Positions 9,917-18,764 of a stretch of DNA of 64,000 nt are shown here, piece by piece. The position numbers and the translations under genes are program-made. The DNA is from JANTGF01 sp963750735 (lineage in GTDB: Bacteria > Bacteroidota > Bacteroidia > Bacteroidales > VadinHA17). The notes beneath the pieces are model-generated. The model searched no databases and had not been told where the DNA came from. It was given only the letters and a program-made list of their open reading frames with translations. Every line of letters begins with the position of its first letter. Positions within the stretch are counted from its first letter, which is position 1. The stretch covers positions 62,001-126,000 of the forward strand of contig CAVVRY010000009.1 in the NCBI GenBank assembly GCA_963750735.1, read 5' to 3'.

Positions 9917-11308
9917 TTACACCCCTTTGGCCCATTCTGCCTCCACATCTTCAATAGATTTTGGCTTGGGTTTGCCTAGAAGCTTATAACCGTTTTCTGT
10001 TATCAGGAAATCTTCCTCATTACGCAGGCCACCAAAGTTCCTATACTCTTCCACCTTATCGAAATTAATAAAATCAGCATTGTGATTGTTTGATTTCCAT
10101 TGATCTATTAACTCTGGAATAAAGTAAATTCCAGGCTCAATGGTCAAAACAAATCCCGGTTCCAGTTTACGTCCCAGGCGCAGTGATTTTAATCCAAACT
10201 GCGTACTTTTGGGTTCCCCACCGTAGCCCACGTAAACTTCACCCAGGTCTTCCATGTCGTGCACATCCAGGCCCATCATGTGGCCTAATCCACAGGGGAA
10301 AAACAGGGCATGGGCACCATTTACCACCGCATCATCAACATCCCCTTTCATAAGACCAAGATCTTTCAATCCTCTTACAATTACCCGGGCTGATTCAAAG
10401 TATACCTCCTTAAATGGAATACCGGGTTTTAACATCTCAATGGATGTATTATGGCTATCGAGGCAAATATTAAAAATATCACGCTGGCGGGGAGTGAACT
10501 TTCCGCTTACCGGCGCTGTGCTGGATAAATCAGCACAATATCCTTTCTCAGTCTCAGCACCCGCATCCAGAAGGAACATATCCCCCTCTTTTAAAACATT
10601 ACCATGGTAGTGATTATGCAAGGTTTGACCATTGATTGTAGCGATAATCGGGAAGGATGTCTGTCCTCCGGCAGCCACAGCAACTTCCTGCACAGCAGCA
10701 GCAATTTGAGCTTCAGTAATACCGGGCTTAGCCATGCGCATGGCCAGTGTATGCATGTCAACACTGGTATTGGCCGCTTTAATAATTTCCCTGATTTCTT
10801 CATCTGTCTTATAATTTCTCTGGTTGACTACCCCATTTATCAATTGGATTGAGGCCATTTCATTCTGTTCAGCCGGCAATATTCCCAGCCATTCAAAAAG
10901 CTTTATTTTATTCTCAGGACGATAAGGAGGGAGAAAATGAAGCTTTCGCTTTGAATTCGAAGGTTGATTTAGCATTTCCACCAGGTCTTTGATGCTACCT
11001 GTTCTGTTCACGCCTACCTGCAGTGATTGATCAGCAATGGTTGGCTGAGGTCCCATCCATACAAAATCCTCAACGGTCAGATCATTGCCAAAAATTAAAT
11101 CTTCACCTGAATCACAATCCAGTAAACCGGCCAGGTTTGGATGATTTAAACCAAAGAAATACAGAAAGCTACTGTCCTGCCTGAAATGATAGGTATTGTC
11201 CTCATAATTCATTGGGCTTTCATTGTTTCCCAGCAGAAGAATTAAACCTGAACCAACTGTTTTCCGTAATTTCTCACGTCTCTGGATATACGTATCTTTT
11301 GCAAACAT
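9917..11308 (-). CDS. pepP: Xaa-Pro aminopeptidase (M24B)
   Basis: 463-residue metallopeptidase that removes N-terminal residues preceding proline; cytoplasmic. An N-terminal creatinase-like domain (residues 1-170) is followed by the pita-bread domain. Dinuclear metal ligands are visible: Asp248 and Asp260 in LLDAGAETEKGYCAD, the His of GLGHMMGLDVHD, Glu in TIEPGIYFIPEL and Glu in GGLRNEEDFLI. Length fits the family. It is followed leftward by a convergent gene only 16 nt away. Upstream, 160 bp of AT-rich DNA separates it from the L-serine dehydratase end. Confidence 0.93.
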   Translation of the reverse strand: MFAKDTYIQRREKLRKTVGSGLILLLGNNESPMNYEDNTYHFRQDSSFLYFFGLNHPNLAGLLDCDSGEDLIFGNDLTVEDFVWMGPQPTIADQSLQVGVNRTGSIKDLVEMLNQPSNSKRKLHFLPPYRPENKIKLFEWLGILPAEQNEMASIQLINGVVNQRNYKTDEEIREIIKAANTSVDMHTLAMRMAKPGITEAQIAAAVQEVAVAAGGQTSFPIIATINGQTLHNHYHGNVLKEGDMFLLDAGAETEKGYCADLSSTAPVSGKFTPRQRDIFNICLDSHNTSIEMLKPGIPFKEVYFESARVIVRGLKDLGLMKGDVDDAVVNGAHALFFPCGLGHMMGLDVHDMEDLGEVYVGYGGEPKSTQFGLKSLRLGRKLEPGFVLTIEPGIYFIPELIDQWKSNNHNADFINFDKVEEYRNFGGLRNEEDFLITENGYKLLGKPKPKSIEDVEAEWAKGV

Positions 11309-11468
11309 CTTACTTATTGTTTAAAATTTATACTTAATAAATACCAGCTGCCTGAAACTATAACTACCTGTTTATCGAGGTCAAAAAATCAGGAAATGCA
11401 TTTACTTCTGCTAAATTAAGTTAAACTTTTTCAGAACTGGCATTTTTTAAATTGGAAATTATTTAAAA

Positions 11469-13052
11469 TCAATTTTTTTCTTTCAACTCTTGCTTTATTT
11501 TTTTTGAACAGGAGGTAACAGACAACCCGGAAAGGCCTGTACAGCAAATACTTGAAGGCATTTCATCTCCAACGATTTTCATCGCCTCAATAACCTGATC
11601 AAGTGGAATTACTTCCTCAAATCCGGCCAAACCCATATTGGCAGAATTCAATGCATTGCTTGCCCCAAGGATATTTTTTCCCAGGCAGGGGACTTCAACC
11701 CTGTCGGCAACCGGGTCGCAAACCAGGCCAATGAGGTTTTGTAAAGCCATAGAAGCAGCTATGAGGGCAGTTTTATAGTTCCCTCCCATCATCTCCACCA
11801 GTCCGGCAGCCGCCATCCCTGATGCCGCCCCACATTCTACCTGGCAACCACCCTCTTCTGCAGCAAAAGTGTAATCCCTGGCAATAAATACCCCGATTAA
11901 ACCGGCTGCAAGAAATGCCCTCGTAATATTTTCCAGGTCACCATCCAGCCTGGCTGAAGCACCAAATAAAGCTCCTCCCAAAACAGCACAGGAGCCTGCA
12001 GTAGGTGCAGCAACAATAACACCCATTGAACTTTTAACCTCCATGAGTGCACTTGTATATGCTATTATCCTATTGTTTATTGAAGATTGGATTAGCTTAT
12101 TTTCTTTTTCTGCCTTAAGGATTAAATGAGACTGCTGACCCAGGATGCGGTCCTTATACTGAGTACCGGAAAGGCCTTCTTTTATTCCCTGCTGAGTAAT
12201 TTGAACCAGCTCCTTCATTTTCTCAAACACCTCTACCTTTGAAAGACCCGCCCGGGCACTTTCATATTCCAATGCCAGATCAGCCAGCGATGTTTTTTCA
12301 TTTCGTGCATACAAAAGCATTTCCTCATAGGAAGAAAATGGAAGCTTATACGATTTTTGGGATATAATTGGCATTACTGGTTCCACCTCACATGACCATT
12401 CTATTTTTAGATGCTCAGGAACCAATTTCTGTACACTGGTATAATTTGATTCCCCAGTTTTAAGGTTCAACAAAGATTTACCTTCATTTTCAAAAAAATG
12501 TACAATCGCCTGGGGAAAATGGGTTTTAAGATCGTTCTTCAGATTCTCCTTTTCATCTTTACAAATTGTGTTGAATAAGAACAATGATTCGAAAAAATCT
12601 CCTTTTAGCGAGAGGTTTATTCCATTAATTGAGTTAATCTCAATCATTCCACCCCCACTGGAAATAGCTATCAAATTCAACTTCCTGTCATTTACCCCTT
12701 CGACTGTAATTTTATAGGTATTGGGATGGGTGGCAGTGAAAGGCTTGATCTGAAAGTCAATATCAATGCCCCCTTCTTTTAAACTACTCAGGGAATTTGG
12801 AAGTTCAGGATGGGTTATCTCCCATCCAAGCAAACCGGCTGCAAGTCCAATTGCTGACCCCTGACTCTCATATGTGGTGGCCAATGATCCATTGGGGTCA
12901 AATTCAAATAAAGCTCGAACTGGTTTCTCCCCCAAAAGCTGGCGTATAATCCTCCCAATACGGACTGATGCAGCTGTATGCGAGCTGGAAGGTCCACGCA
13001 TTACGGGCCCTATTACATCGTTAAATATGCTTGGAGGCAATTTATCCATCAA
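11469..13052 (-). CDS. sdaA: L-serine ammonia-lyase, iron-sulfur type, single chain
   Basis: 527-residue enzyme converting L-serine to pyruvate and ammonia; cytoplasmic. The N-terminal regulatory (beta) domain begins SIFNDVIGPVMRGPSSSHTA. The C-terminal catalytic (alpha) domain has PTAGSCAVLGG, EEGGCQVECGAASGMAAAG and CDPVADRVEVPCLGKN; the Cys of EGGCQ and the two of CDPV...VPC are the expected [4Fe-4S] ligands. A linker of about 100 residues joins the two domains, as in other fused enzymes. The start follows the dipeptidyl peptidase IV stop by 55 nt, a gap occupied by three copies of a 15-bp repeat, so the two genes may be co-transcribed. Confidence 0.93.
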   Translation of the reverse strand: MMDKLPPSIFNDVIGPVMRGPSSSHTAASVRIGRIIRQLLGEKPVRALFEFDPNGSLATTYESQGSAIGLAAGLLGWEITHPELPNSLSSLKEGGIDIDFQIKPFTATHPNTYKITVEGVNDRKLNLIAISSGGGMIEINSINGINLSLKGDFFESLFLFNTICKDEKENLKNDLKTHFPQAIVHFFENEGKSLLNLKTGESNYTSVQKLVPEHLKIEWSCEVEPVMPIISQKSYKLPFSSYEEMLLYARNEKTSLADLALEYESARAGLSKVEVFEKMKELVQITQQGIKEGLSGTQYKDRILGQQSHLILKAEKENKLIQSSINNRIIAYTSALMEVKSSMGVIVAAPTAGSCAVLGGALFGASARLDGDLENITRAFLAAGLIGVFIARDYTFAAEEGGCQVECGAASGMAAAGLVEMMGGNYKTALIAASMALQNLIGLVCDPVADRVEVPCLGKNILGASNALNSANMGLAGFEEVIPLDQVIEAMKIVGDEMPSSICCTGLSGLSVTSCSKKIKQELKEKN

Positions 13053-13072
13053 TTCACTATTTTTACTCTCCG

Positions 13073-13117
13073 GGAGGTTATTCCACCGGAGGTTATTCCA
13101 CCGGAGGTTATTCCACC
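13073..13117. repeat. Three perfect copies of a 15-bp tandem repeat carrying a stop codon
   Basis: GGAGGTTATTCCACC on the plus strand is repeated three times at 13073-13087, 13088-13102 and 13103-13117. On the coding (minus) strand of the upstream peptidase each unit reads Val-Glu-stop-Pro-Pro in frame, so the array repeats the last codons and stop of that gene. It lies between the peptidase stop and the L-serine dehydratase start. Confidence 0.9.
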
Positions 13118-15380
13118 TTAGGCAATTCAGCCGGAGGCATATTGGTCATCAGGTACCTGGTTAGCAATTCATATAAATGGCGAGTGGTTCCTTCTCCTTC
13201 ATAGATGCCATGTGAACGATTTGGATAGGCCATCATAGTGAAGTGCCGGTTGTATTTAATAAGTTCGTTAATTAGCTTCTCTGTCCCCTGGAAATGAACA
13301 TTGTCATCACCAGTGCCATGTACAATCAAAAGATTGCCAATAAGATTTTTTGCCAGGCCAATAGGTGAACCCTTATCAAATCCTTCCTTGTTCTCTTCAT
13401 ATGTTCGCATATATCGCTCCTGGTAAACAGCATCATAAAGACGTTGATCAGGCACCGGTGCCACTGACATTCCGGTATTATAGATTTCAGGATACCTGAG
13501 CATAGCCTGGAGAGTACTGGATCCTCCTCCACTCCATCCCCAGATGGCCAGACGGTTCTTGTCAACAAAATCCCAATCTCCTATACGTTTTGCCGCTTCA
13601 GCCTGGTCAGCAGATGATATAATTCCAATTTTCATATACACACTTTTCCTCCATTCACGCCCACGTGGAGCCGGAGTCCCCCGATTATCCACACTTATTA
13701 TTATGTAGCCTTTCTGAGATAGCATCAGATGCCATAAACTTGGTGGCCTGTCAATAACAGTCTGACCGGCCGGTTCCCCATAAACATTGAACAATACAGG
13801 ATATTCCTTCCCGGGATCAAAATTGGGTGGCTTGATCATCCAACCGTCCAGCACAATATCATTTCCTATATCTACCTTGAAAAATTCAACCGGATTCACC
13901 TTCAGTTTGTTTAGATTCTCCTTAAGCTTTTTGTTGTCCATCAGTATCCTTTCAGATTTGTGCTTTGGTAAACTCACCAGATCAATGGTTGATGGAGTGG
14001 AGACATTGGTGAATGTATGAATGGCCCATTTAGAATCAGGTGATACCTGGTAGCTATGAGTACCAGGTTGATCAACAGGAGTTAGTCTTTCTTCGCTCTT
14101 CTTTCCATCAATGCGTACCCTGTAAAGGTATCGTTGAGTTGCATTATCAGGAGAGGCAATGAAATATATGTATCCGTTCTTTATGTCAATATTTTGAATG
14201 GAGATCACATCGAATTCCCCTTTTGTAACAGGTCGAACTGAGGTGCCATCACGACTTACAACATAAATATGTCGCCAGCCTGTTTTTTCGCTTACCCAGG
14301 TGAACTCTTTTCCATTGTTCATCCAAACCAGGTCGTCGATTACATCCAGCCAGGCCTCATCTTTTTCAGTGTAGATATTAGTTGTTTCACCGGTTTTAGC
14401 ATTCCCTAAGCATTAACTGATTGGTATTCTGATGCCGGTTCAAATACTGCATAATAATTTCATCGGAGCTAGCAGCCCATTCCATCCTGGCTATGTAATT
14501 GTTTTTCAGATCCTTTTTGAGTTTCATCCAAACTGGTTTTCCACCATCTGCAGAAATCACACCAACACGGCAATCGGATAAGACTTCCCCTACTTTTGGA
14601 TATTGAACAGGAATAATATAGGAATAGAGTGAATCGGTATTGTTGATCATATAAAAATCGCGTACATCTGCTGCATTCAACTGCCAGTAGGCAATAGACT
14701 TATTGTCGGGACTCCATCGAAAACCATCCCTGAGTCCAAATTCCTCTTCGTAAACCCAATCAAAAGTACCGTTTATAATATCTTCGGAACCATCGAATGT
14801 CAGTTGAATAACTTCCTTGTTGTCCAAGATCTTCCACATAAATATTATGTTTCATTACATAGGCTGCTTTTGTCCCATCAGGTGAGAACTTTGTAAACAT
14901 CAGAGTGGATGGCTCAGCAAAGGTTCCCAACTGCCATAATTTTCCAGAAACAAGATCCTTCACCCAGTAGTCACCCTTGGTATTCCTTCTCCAAACACGT
15001 TTGGTATTGGTGAAAATGAGCAATTTTGATCCATCGGGTGACCAGTTATAATCAGAAACCTGTACCGGCTCATTTTTGCCATCAGGAATCAGTTGTTCTG
15101 CCTTTACAAGAATGATTCTATCACCAGATTTTGGATCATACTTTACAATATCACGACCGGCGACTTCCCCTTCAGATTTCTCCAGAGTGGTATACCCTGA
15201 GCCGTCTTCTAGCCATCTGGCTGGCCCAAATCGTTCAGATCTGAATTCGGAACTTGAAAATATACGGTCCAGGGTTAATATTCCGGGATCATCCTGGGCA
15301 CCCAGGAATTGCAGGGAAAGGGCAATTAAAAAGAGCTTGGTAAACAACAGCTTTTTTAAGGAAGATTTTCTTATGTGCAT
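13108..15380 (-). pseudogene. Dipeptidyl peptidase IV (S9B), two frameshifts
   Basis: Exported prolyl dipeptidase of about 755 residues that cleaves X-Pro/X-Ala dipeptides. The signal peptide ends near LQFLGAQ. The N-terminal beta-propeller contains NWSPDGSKLLIF and the double-Glu substrate motif in DWVYEEEFG. The C-terminal hydrolase domain has the nucleophile motif GWSGGG (usually GWSYGG), Asp in GTGDDNVHF and His in NRSHGIYEG. Frame breaks occur near 14836 (NIYVEDL to DNKEVIQLTF) and near 14403 (QLML to NAKTGETTNIY). All catalytic parts are present, so consensus errors are plausible. In Bacteroidota these enzymes serve peptide catabolism, consistent with the serine dehydratase and Xaa-Pro aminopeptidase nearby. 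Confidence 0.88.
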
Positions 15381-15417
15381 GAGGTCAACTTTTCGGTTTA
15401 TATTATGTAAAGAAAAA

Positions 15418-15425
15418 CAAAATTA
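15418..15425 (-). promoter_or_regulatory. Candidate -7 element upstream of dipeptidyl peptidase IV
   Basis: TAATTTTG on the minus strand, ending about 38 bp upstream of the start codon, fits TAnnTTTG. No convincing TTTG is present at the expected -33 position, so this is weak. Confidence 0.3.
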
Positions 15426-15505
15426 TAAGAAAACTTTATGTTATGCACCTGGTAAATTACCAAATCAGGTTGAAATAGCCAGATAAAACTTTCCCCCTGA
15501 ATAGT

Positions 15506-15513
15506 TATATTTG
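15506..15513 (+). promoter_or_regulatory. Candidate -7 element upstream of the nitrilase-family gene
   Basis: TATATTTG about 58 bp before the ATG at 15572 matches TAnnTTTG. No good -33 TTTG was found. Confidence 0.3.
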
Positions 15514-15571
15514 TGAGGAGATTCAATGCCTTTTCTTCGATATAAATATTTAGAAACCAAACCCATAACTT

Positions 15572-16402
15572 ATGGCAAGGAAACTAACAATTGCTACCAG
15601 CCAATTTAATGTAAGTTCCAATGTTAACGGCAATCTGAAGATTATTCTTAATCAAATGAAGGAAGCCAAATCAAAGAATGCAGACATAATACATTTCCCG
15701 GAGTGTTGCCTGGTGGGATACGGTGGCATTGATTTCTTTGATTACAAATCACATGATGAAAAGATTTTAAAGCAGGCCCTGAAACAAATTACGGATGCTG
15801 CCAGAGACTTAAATATCTGGGTCATTGTTGGCAGTCACCATTTCATTAAAAACCAGGATAAGCCATTCAACAGCCTCTATATTATCAATAACAAAGGTGA
15901 AATTATTGACCGGTATGACAAACGCTACCTGACCGGAGTCGAGGGTGAAATGGATCAGAAGTACTATTCAAGTGGAACAAAATCTGTTGTTTTCAATCTC
16001 AAGGGAATATCCTGTGGAGTGTTGATCTGCCATGAATGGAGATATGGAGAATTATATAGAGAATACTGTGCCCTGGGAGCAGAAATTATTTTCCAATCAT
16101 TTTATGATGGCAATTTATCACCAGAGGAGTACATTGAAGAAGGAAAAGAACAGGGAAAAGTTATTCCCGGGACTATGAGAGGAAATGCAGCCAATAATTA
16201 TCTCTGGATCTCATCAAGCAACATAAGTAATAAGGAAAGTACTTTTCCATCGTTTGTCCTGCAACCAGATGGAGGTATGTATAATAAGCTGAAACGTAAT
16301 ATACCCGGTGTTCTGATAAGTGTTATTGATTTTGAAAGAGAATTTGCTGATCTTTCACGCCATTGGAGAACAAGAATACTTGAGGAAAAGTATAAAAAGT
16401 AA
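15572..16402 (+). CDS. Carbon-nitrogen hydrolase (nitrilase superfamily)
   Basis: 276-residue cytoplasmic amidase/N-carbamoylase-type enzyme. The catalytic triad is visible: Glu44 in HFPECCLVGYGG, Lys117 in YDKRYLTGVEGE and Cys153 in GVLICHEWRYGE. Length and motif order fit the superfamily. The substrate cannot be read from sequence; family members hydrolyse amides, carbamoyl-amines or nitriles. It is transcribed divergently from the dipeptidyl peptidase, with 191 bp between starts, and ends against a convergent gene with a hairpin between them. Confidence 0.88.
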   Translation: MARKLTIATSQFNVSSNVNGNLKIILNQMKEAKSKNADIIHFPECCLVGYGGIDFFDYKSHDEKILKQALKQITDAARDLNIWVIVGSHHFIKNQDKPFNSLYIINNKGEIIDRYDKRYLTGVEGEMDQKYYSSGTKSVVFNLKGISCGVLICHEWRYGELYREYCALGAEIIFQSFYDGNLSPEEYIEEGKEQGKVIPGTMRGNAANNYLWISSSNISNKESTFPSFVLQPDGGMYNKLKRNIPGVLISVIDFEREFADLSRHWRTRILEEKYKK

Positions 16403-16432
16403 GAGAATAAAAATGTATATCAATTATTCTCT
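16402..16432. terminator. Bidirectional terminator-like hairpin between convergent genes
   Basis: AGAGAATAA (16402-16410) and TTATTCTCT (16424-16432) are a perfect 9-bp inverted repeat with a 13-nt loop. It spans the stop codons of the nitrilase-family gene and the convergent NmrA-like gene. There is no long T-tract, so efficiency is uncertain. Confidence 0.5.
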
Positions 16433-17262
16433 GTGAAATATTCATCCCAGCTAATGTGTTTGCGCCCGGCTGCATCTTCAAAATCAGATTCAATATCAAA
16501 TTCTCCGTTTCGAATCTTCGTATAAATACCAGCTATTATTGTCCCCAAAAACTCTCCGTTTACTTTTTTCTGGAAAACAATATAATCCTCCGGATCCATT
16601 TCCTCATAGCTAAGGTTCGTAGAGAATTTTTTATTTAAGTAATTTGTTAATTGAACTTGGGTAATCGACTCTCCTGCAAGATTATATATCCTGTGATTTC
16701 TTTTATCATCCAAAATCATATTCGTATAAGCCACAGCAAGTTCGTTTCGTGTGGTATAGGAACACAATCCGTCCCCTGCAGAATTGGCAATTTTACCCAT
16801 CTTTTTGTATTGCTCTATGTGTTCCAGATCGGGTTCAATATACAAACCATTCCGCCCAATGGCCCATTGCAATCCGCTATCCATAACATCTTTTTCAGTT
16901 TGACGATTGCTGCCTACAATAGCATCAAAGGAAGAAGAACCGTCTTTTCCGATTATACTGGTATAAACAATTTTTCGCACACCGGCATCCCTGGCCGCAT
17001 CAATAATATTTTTGTGCTGACCAATTCTTTTGTCAGGATGATCCATCCCCGAAACAATTAAAACAACTTCAATCCCGGCCAATGCTTTATCAAAATCCGA
17101 CTTACTGTTGTAATCACCCTTTTTGACATCCACTCCAAGCATTTTCGCCTTCTCAGGTGTACGGGCTATTGCAATAACATTTTCCTTCCCAATTTCTGAT
17201 GTAAGCTTTTTTACAATGGCACTTCCCAGATTTCCACTGGCTGCCGTAACTGCTACTTTCAT
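16420..17262 (-). CDS. NmrA-like NAD(P)-binding oxidoreductase
   Basis: 280-residue atypical short-chain dehydrogenase of the NmrA/QOR2 type. The Rossmann glycine motif is TAASGNLGSAIV at residues 6-17. Next come VIAIARTPEKAK (NADP-selecting basic residues), KGDYNSKSDFDKALAG, and VRKIVYTSIIGKDGSS. Members include quinone reductases such as YtfG and redox-sensing regulators. No Tyr-x3-Lys catalytic pair is expected. The gene stands alone, with a convergent hydrolase on one side and repeat DNA on the other. Confidence 0.85.
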   Translation of the reverse strand: MKVAVTAASGNLGSAIVKKLTSEIGKENVIAIARTPEKAKMLGVDVKKGDYNSKSDFDKALAGIEVVLIVSGMDHPDKRIGQHKNIIDAARDAGVRKIVYTSIIGKDGSSSFDAIVGSNRQTEKDVMDSGLQWAIGRNGLYIEPDLEHIEQYKKMGKIANSAGDGLCSYTTRNELAVAYTNMILDDKRNHRIYNLAGESITQVQLTNYLNKKFSTNLSYEEMDPEDYIVFQKKVNGEFLGTIIAGIYTKIRNGEFDIESDFEDAAGRKHISWDEYFTENN

Positions 17263-17315
17263 ATAAATTATTTTAGTGCTATTCTTTGTTTTTAACTAAG
17301 CATATGATGAAATTT

Positions 17316-17443
17316 CAACCATGCTTTAAAGTCAGACTGAGCCTGTCGAGGCCTAAAACTTATCAACAATGCTTCAAAGTCAGACTGAGCCTGTCGAAGC
17401 ATAAAACTTGTCACCAATGCTTTAAAGTCAGACTGAGCCTGTC
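17316..17443. repeat. 48-bp tandem repeat, about 2.7 copies, REP-like family
   Basis: Units start at 17316, 17364 and 17412 and share the core AAAGTCAGACTGAGCCTGTC. The same core occurs inverted with one change at 21176-21195. It is an intergenic, imperfectly palindromic repeat of the kind dispersed in Bacteroidota genomes. The third unit is truncated where the palindrome disrupted by the IS110 element begins. Confidence 0.8.
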
Positions 17444-17486
17444 CCTGCCTGTCGGTATTCTAAGGATTTTCCAACTCTTTTATTAA

Positions 17487-18482
17487 CTAATTAATATAAC
17501 CCAGAGTATTCACATAAGGAGTGCCTCTATTTATTACAGCAAAGATCCTAGCTAATAGCTTGTTTCTTATATTGTTTAGAACACACATTTTATTTTTCCC
17601 TTCTGCTAATCTTCGCTCATAATATTGCTTCATCTCTGGATTACAAAGTATAGCAGTTGATGCACAGGAACTTAGCAATGATTTCATTTTCTTATTTGCT
17701 AAGTGACTAACCTTTGTTCGGCCTTTAATACTTATTCCTGACTGATGCGGAAATGGAGCTATTCCAGAGTAACATGCAAATTTTCTCCAATTCTCAAAAC
17801 GAGTAAATCCATTGGTGAATGCAATCATAAACAAGGCTGTCTGTGGTCCGATCCCTTTGATACTTGTGATTAGTTCATATATCTTTTTCAGATGATCATC
17901 ATTAGAGATATGATTGCTTAACTCTTGATTAAGGATGTCTATTTGCTTTTTAAGCTCAACAATCATTTTCTCCAATACCTTAAATAATACCAGATTATCA
18001 TTTTTCCTAATAAACTGCTTATTCTCCTTTAAGGTGACTTCGTATCCTGCTTTTTGCTTGACCAGTCTTTCTCGCAAAGAAAGAAGACGCTTAATCTTTG
18101 TAATTTCGTTCGAAGGGAGCTCATATGGAGTTATCTCATCCTTCCTTCTATAGGCATACAAAGCAATTTTACCCGCATCAATTTGATCATCCTTGCCTCT
18201 TGCAATGCCCATAGACCGACGTAGCTCCAGTCCAGGTATCAAAATATACCTGAAGTTATGTTCCGACAGATACACGCTTAAACGATAAGAATACAAACCA
18301 GTGTGCTCAAAAGCAAACAAAACAGTATCCTTCTTAAGTTTGGTACTGGATAATACCCATTGAATTAATCGTTTATAACCAGATTGATTGTTCGCAAATT
18401 CGTTTATGAGATTTTTGCAGTGTAAGCGAACATCGATAGTGGATTTGCTCACATCGATTCCGATAGTTTCTTTAAAATTCAT
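17487..18482 (-). CDS. IS110-family transposase
   Basis: 331-residue serine/DEDD recombinase. The N-terminal RuvC-like domain has GIDVSKSTIDV (first Asp), FAFEHTG (Glu) and ARGKDDQIDAGKIA (Asp pair). A central coiled-coil region (LKKQIDILNQELSN) follows. The C-terminal Transposase_20 domain has ITSIKGIGPQTA, CYSGIAPFPHQSG with the catalytic serine, and KMKSLLSSCASTAI. Full length and intact, so the element may be active. In this family the enzyme works with a structured RNA from the element's non-coding end that pairs with target and donor DNA. Confidence 0.93.
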   Translation of the reverse strand: MNFKETIGIDVSKSTIDVRLHCKNLINEFANNQSGYKRLIQWVLSSTKLKKDTVLFAFEHTGLYSYRLSVYLSEHNFRYILIPGLELRRSMGIARGKDDQIDAGKIALYAYRRKDEITPYELPSNEITKIKRLLSLRERLVKQKAGYEVTLKENKQFIRKNDNLVLFKVLEKMIVELKKQIDILNQELSNHISNDDHLKKIYELITSIKGIGPQTALFMIAFTNGFTRFENWRKFACYSGIAPFPHQSGISIKGRTKVSHLANKKMKSLLSSCASTAILCNPEMKQYYERRLAEGKNKMCVLNNIRNKLLARIFAVINRGTPYVNTLGYIN

Positions 18483-18517
18483 AACTTTACATTTAAGTTG
18501 CTTAAACTAAAACTTTT

Positions 18518-18640
18518 ATTAGGCCTAAAAACCTAAAATTCTAAATGGTTCTTGGCAACAATGAGAAAGAATGGGGACTAATACCGACATTAGGTCTAAA
18601 AACCTGGCAGACAGGTTAGTTCACCCCATTCTTTCTTGTA
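18518..18640 (-). ncRNA. Candidate IS110 bridge RNA
   Basis: Read on the transposase strand, the upstream non-coding end folds into a hairpin with a perfect 13-bp stem (AGAAAGAATGGGG at 18564-18576 against 18624-18636). Its loop contains CCTGTCTGC (18607-18615 complement), identical to the left genomic flank, and then TGTCGGTATT (18580-18589 complement), the reverse complement of the right junction at 17450-17459. Left-guide-identical and right-guide-complementary order is what bridge-RNA target loops show in IS621. A 17-nt motif in the loop (18589-18605) recurs with one change at 18518-18534 around the palindrome TTAGGCCTAA, possibly the second loop. RNA ends are not determined. Confidence 0.5.
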
Positions 18641-18676
18641 AAAAACCAAATAAATAAATAAACTCCAAATCTAAAA

Positions 18677-18740
18677 GCAGACAGGGAAGTCTAAGACTTG
18701 TCACCTATTCGACGAGCATTCCATTAAGCTCACGCCGAAG
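18677..18740. repeat. Right half of the interrupted REP-like repeat
   Basis: From GCAGACAGGGAAG through ACTTGTCACCTATTCGACGAGC this aligns with GCAGGCAGGGAAG...TTGTCACACATTCAACAGGC at 21264-21312. It is the half-unit to the right of the IS110 insertion. Confidence 0.6.
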
Positions 18741-18744
18741 TTTC

Positions 18745-18764
18745 AGTGTAAAATTAATTACACT
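18745..18764. promoter_or_regulatory. 20-bp dyad upstream of the fucosidase gene
   Basis: AGTGTAA (18745-18751) and TTACACT (18758-18764) form a perfect 7-bp inverted repeat around AATTAA, 100 bp before the fucosidase ATG. The symmetry suits a dimeric regulator, but no local regulator gene points to it. The rest of 18483-18864 holds the IS end and repeat half-unit. No clear promoter was found. Confidence 0.3.

Larger units (their letters stand above)
17455..18676 (-). mobile_element. IS110-family insertion sequence inserted in a REP-like palindrome
   Basis: A single-ORF element encoding a DEDD transposase with non-coding ends and no terminal inverted repeats, as in IS110. Left flank CCTGCCTGTCGG (17447-17455 region) and right flank GCAGACAGGGAAG (18677-18689) are the two arms of one palindrome. 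The right flank continues as a diverged copy of the repeat at 21264-21310, so the element sits in the loop of a REP-like unit. Boundaries are accurate to a few bases only. The long non-coding end lies upstream of the transposase and contains the candidate bridge RNA. Confidence 0.75.

Noticed and set aside
17316..17443. Possible CRISPR array
   Set aside because: The 48-bp period is nearly identical throughout, with no variable spacers, and no cas genes are present. The core is also dispersed elsewhere.
17286..17486. 66-codon plus-strand ORF with three 16-residue repeats
   Set aside because: It is a translation of the 48-bp intergenic repeat; 48 is a multiple of three, so the frame stays open by chance. 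No ribosome-binding site or family match.
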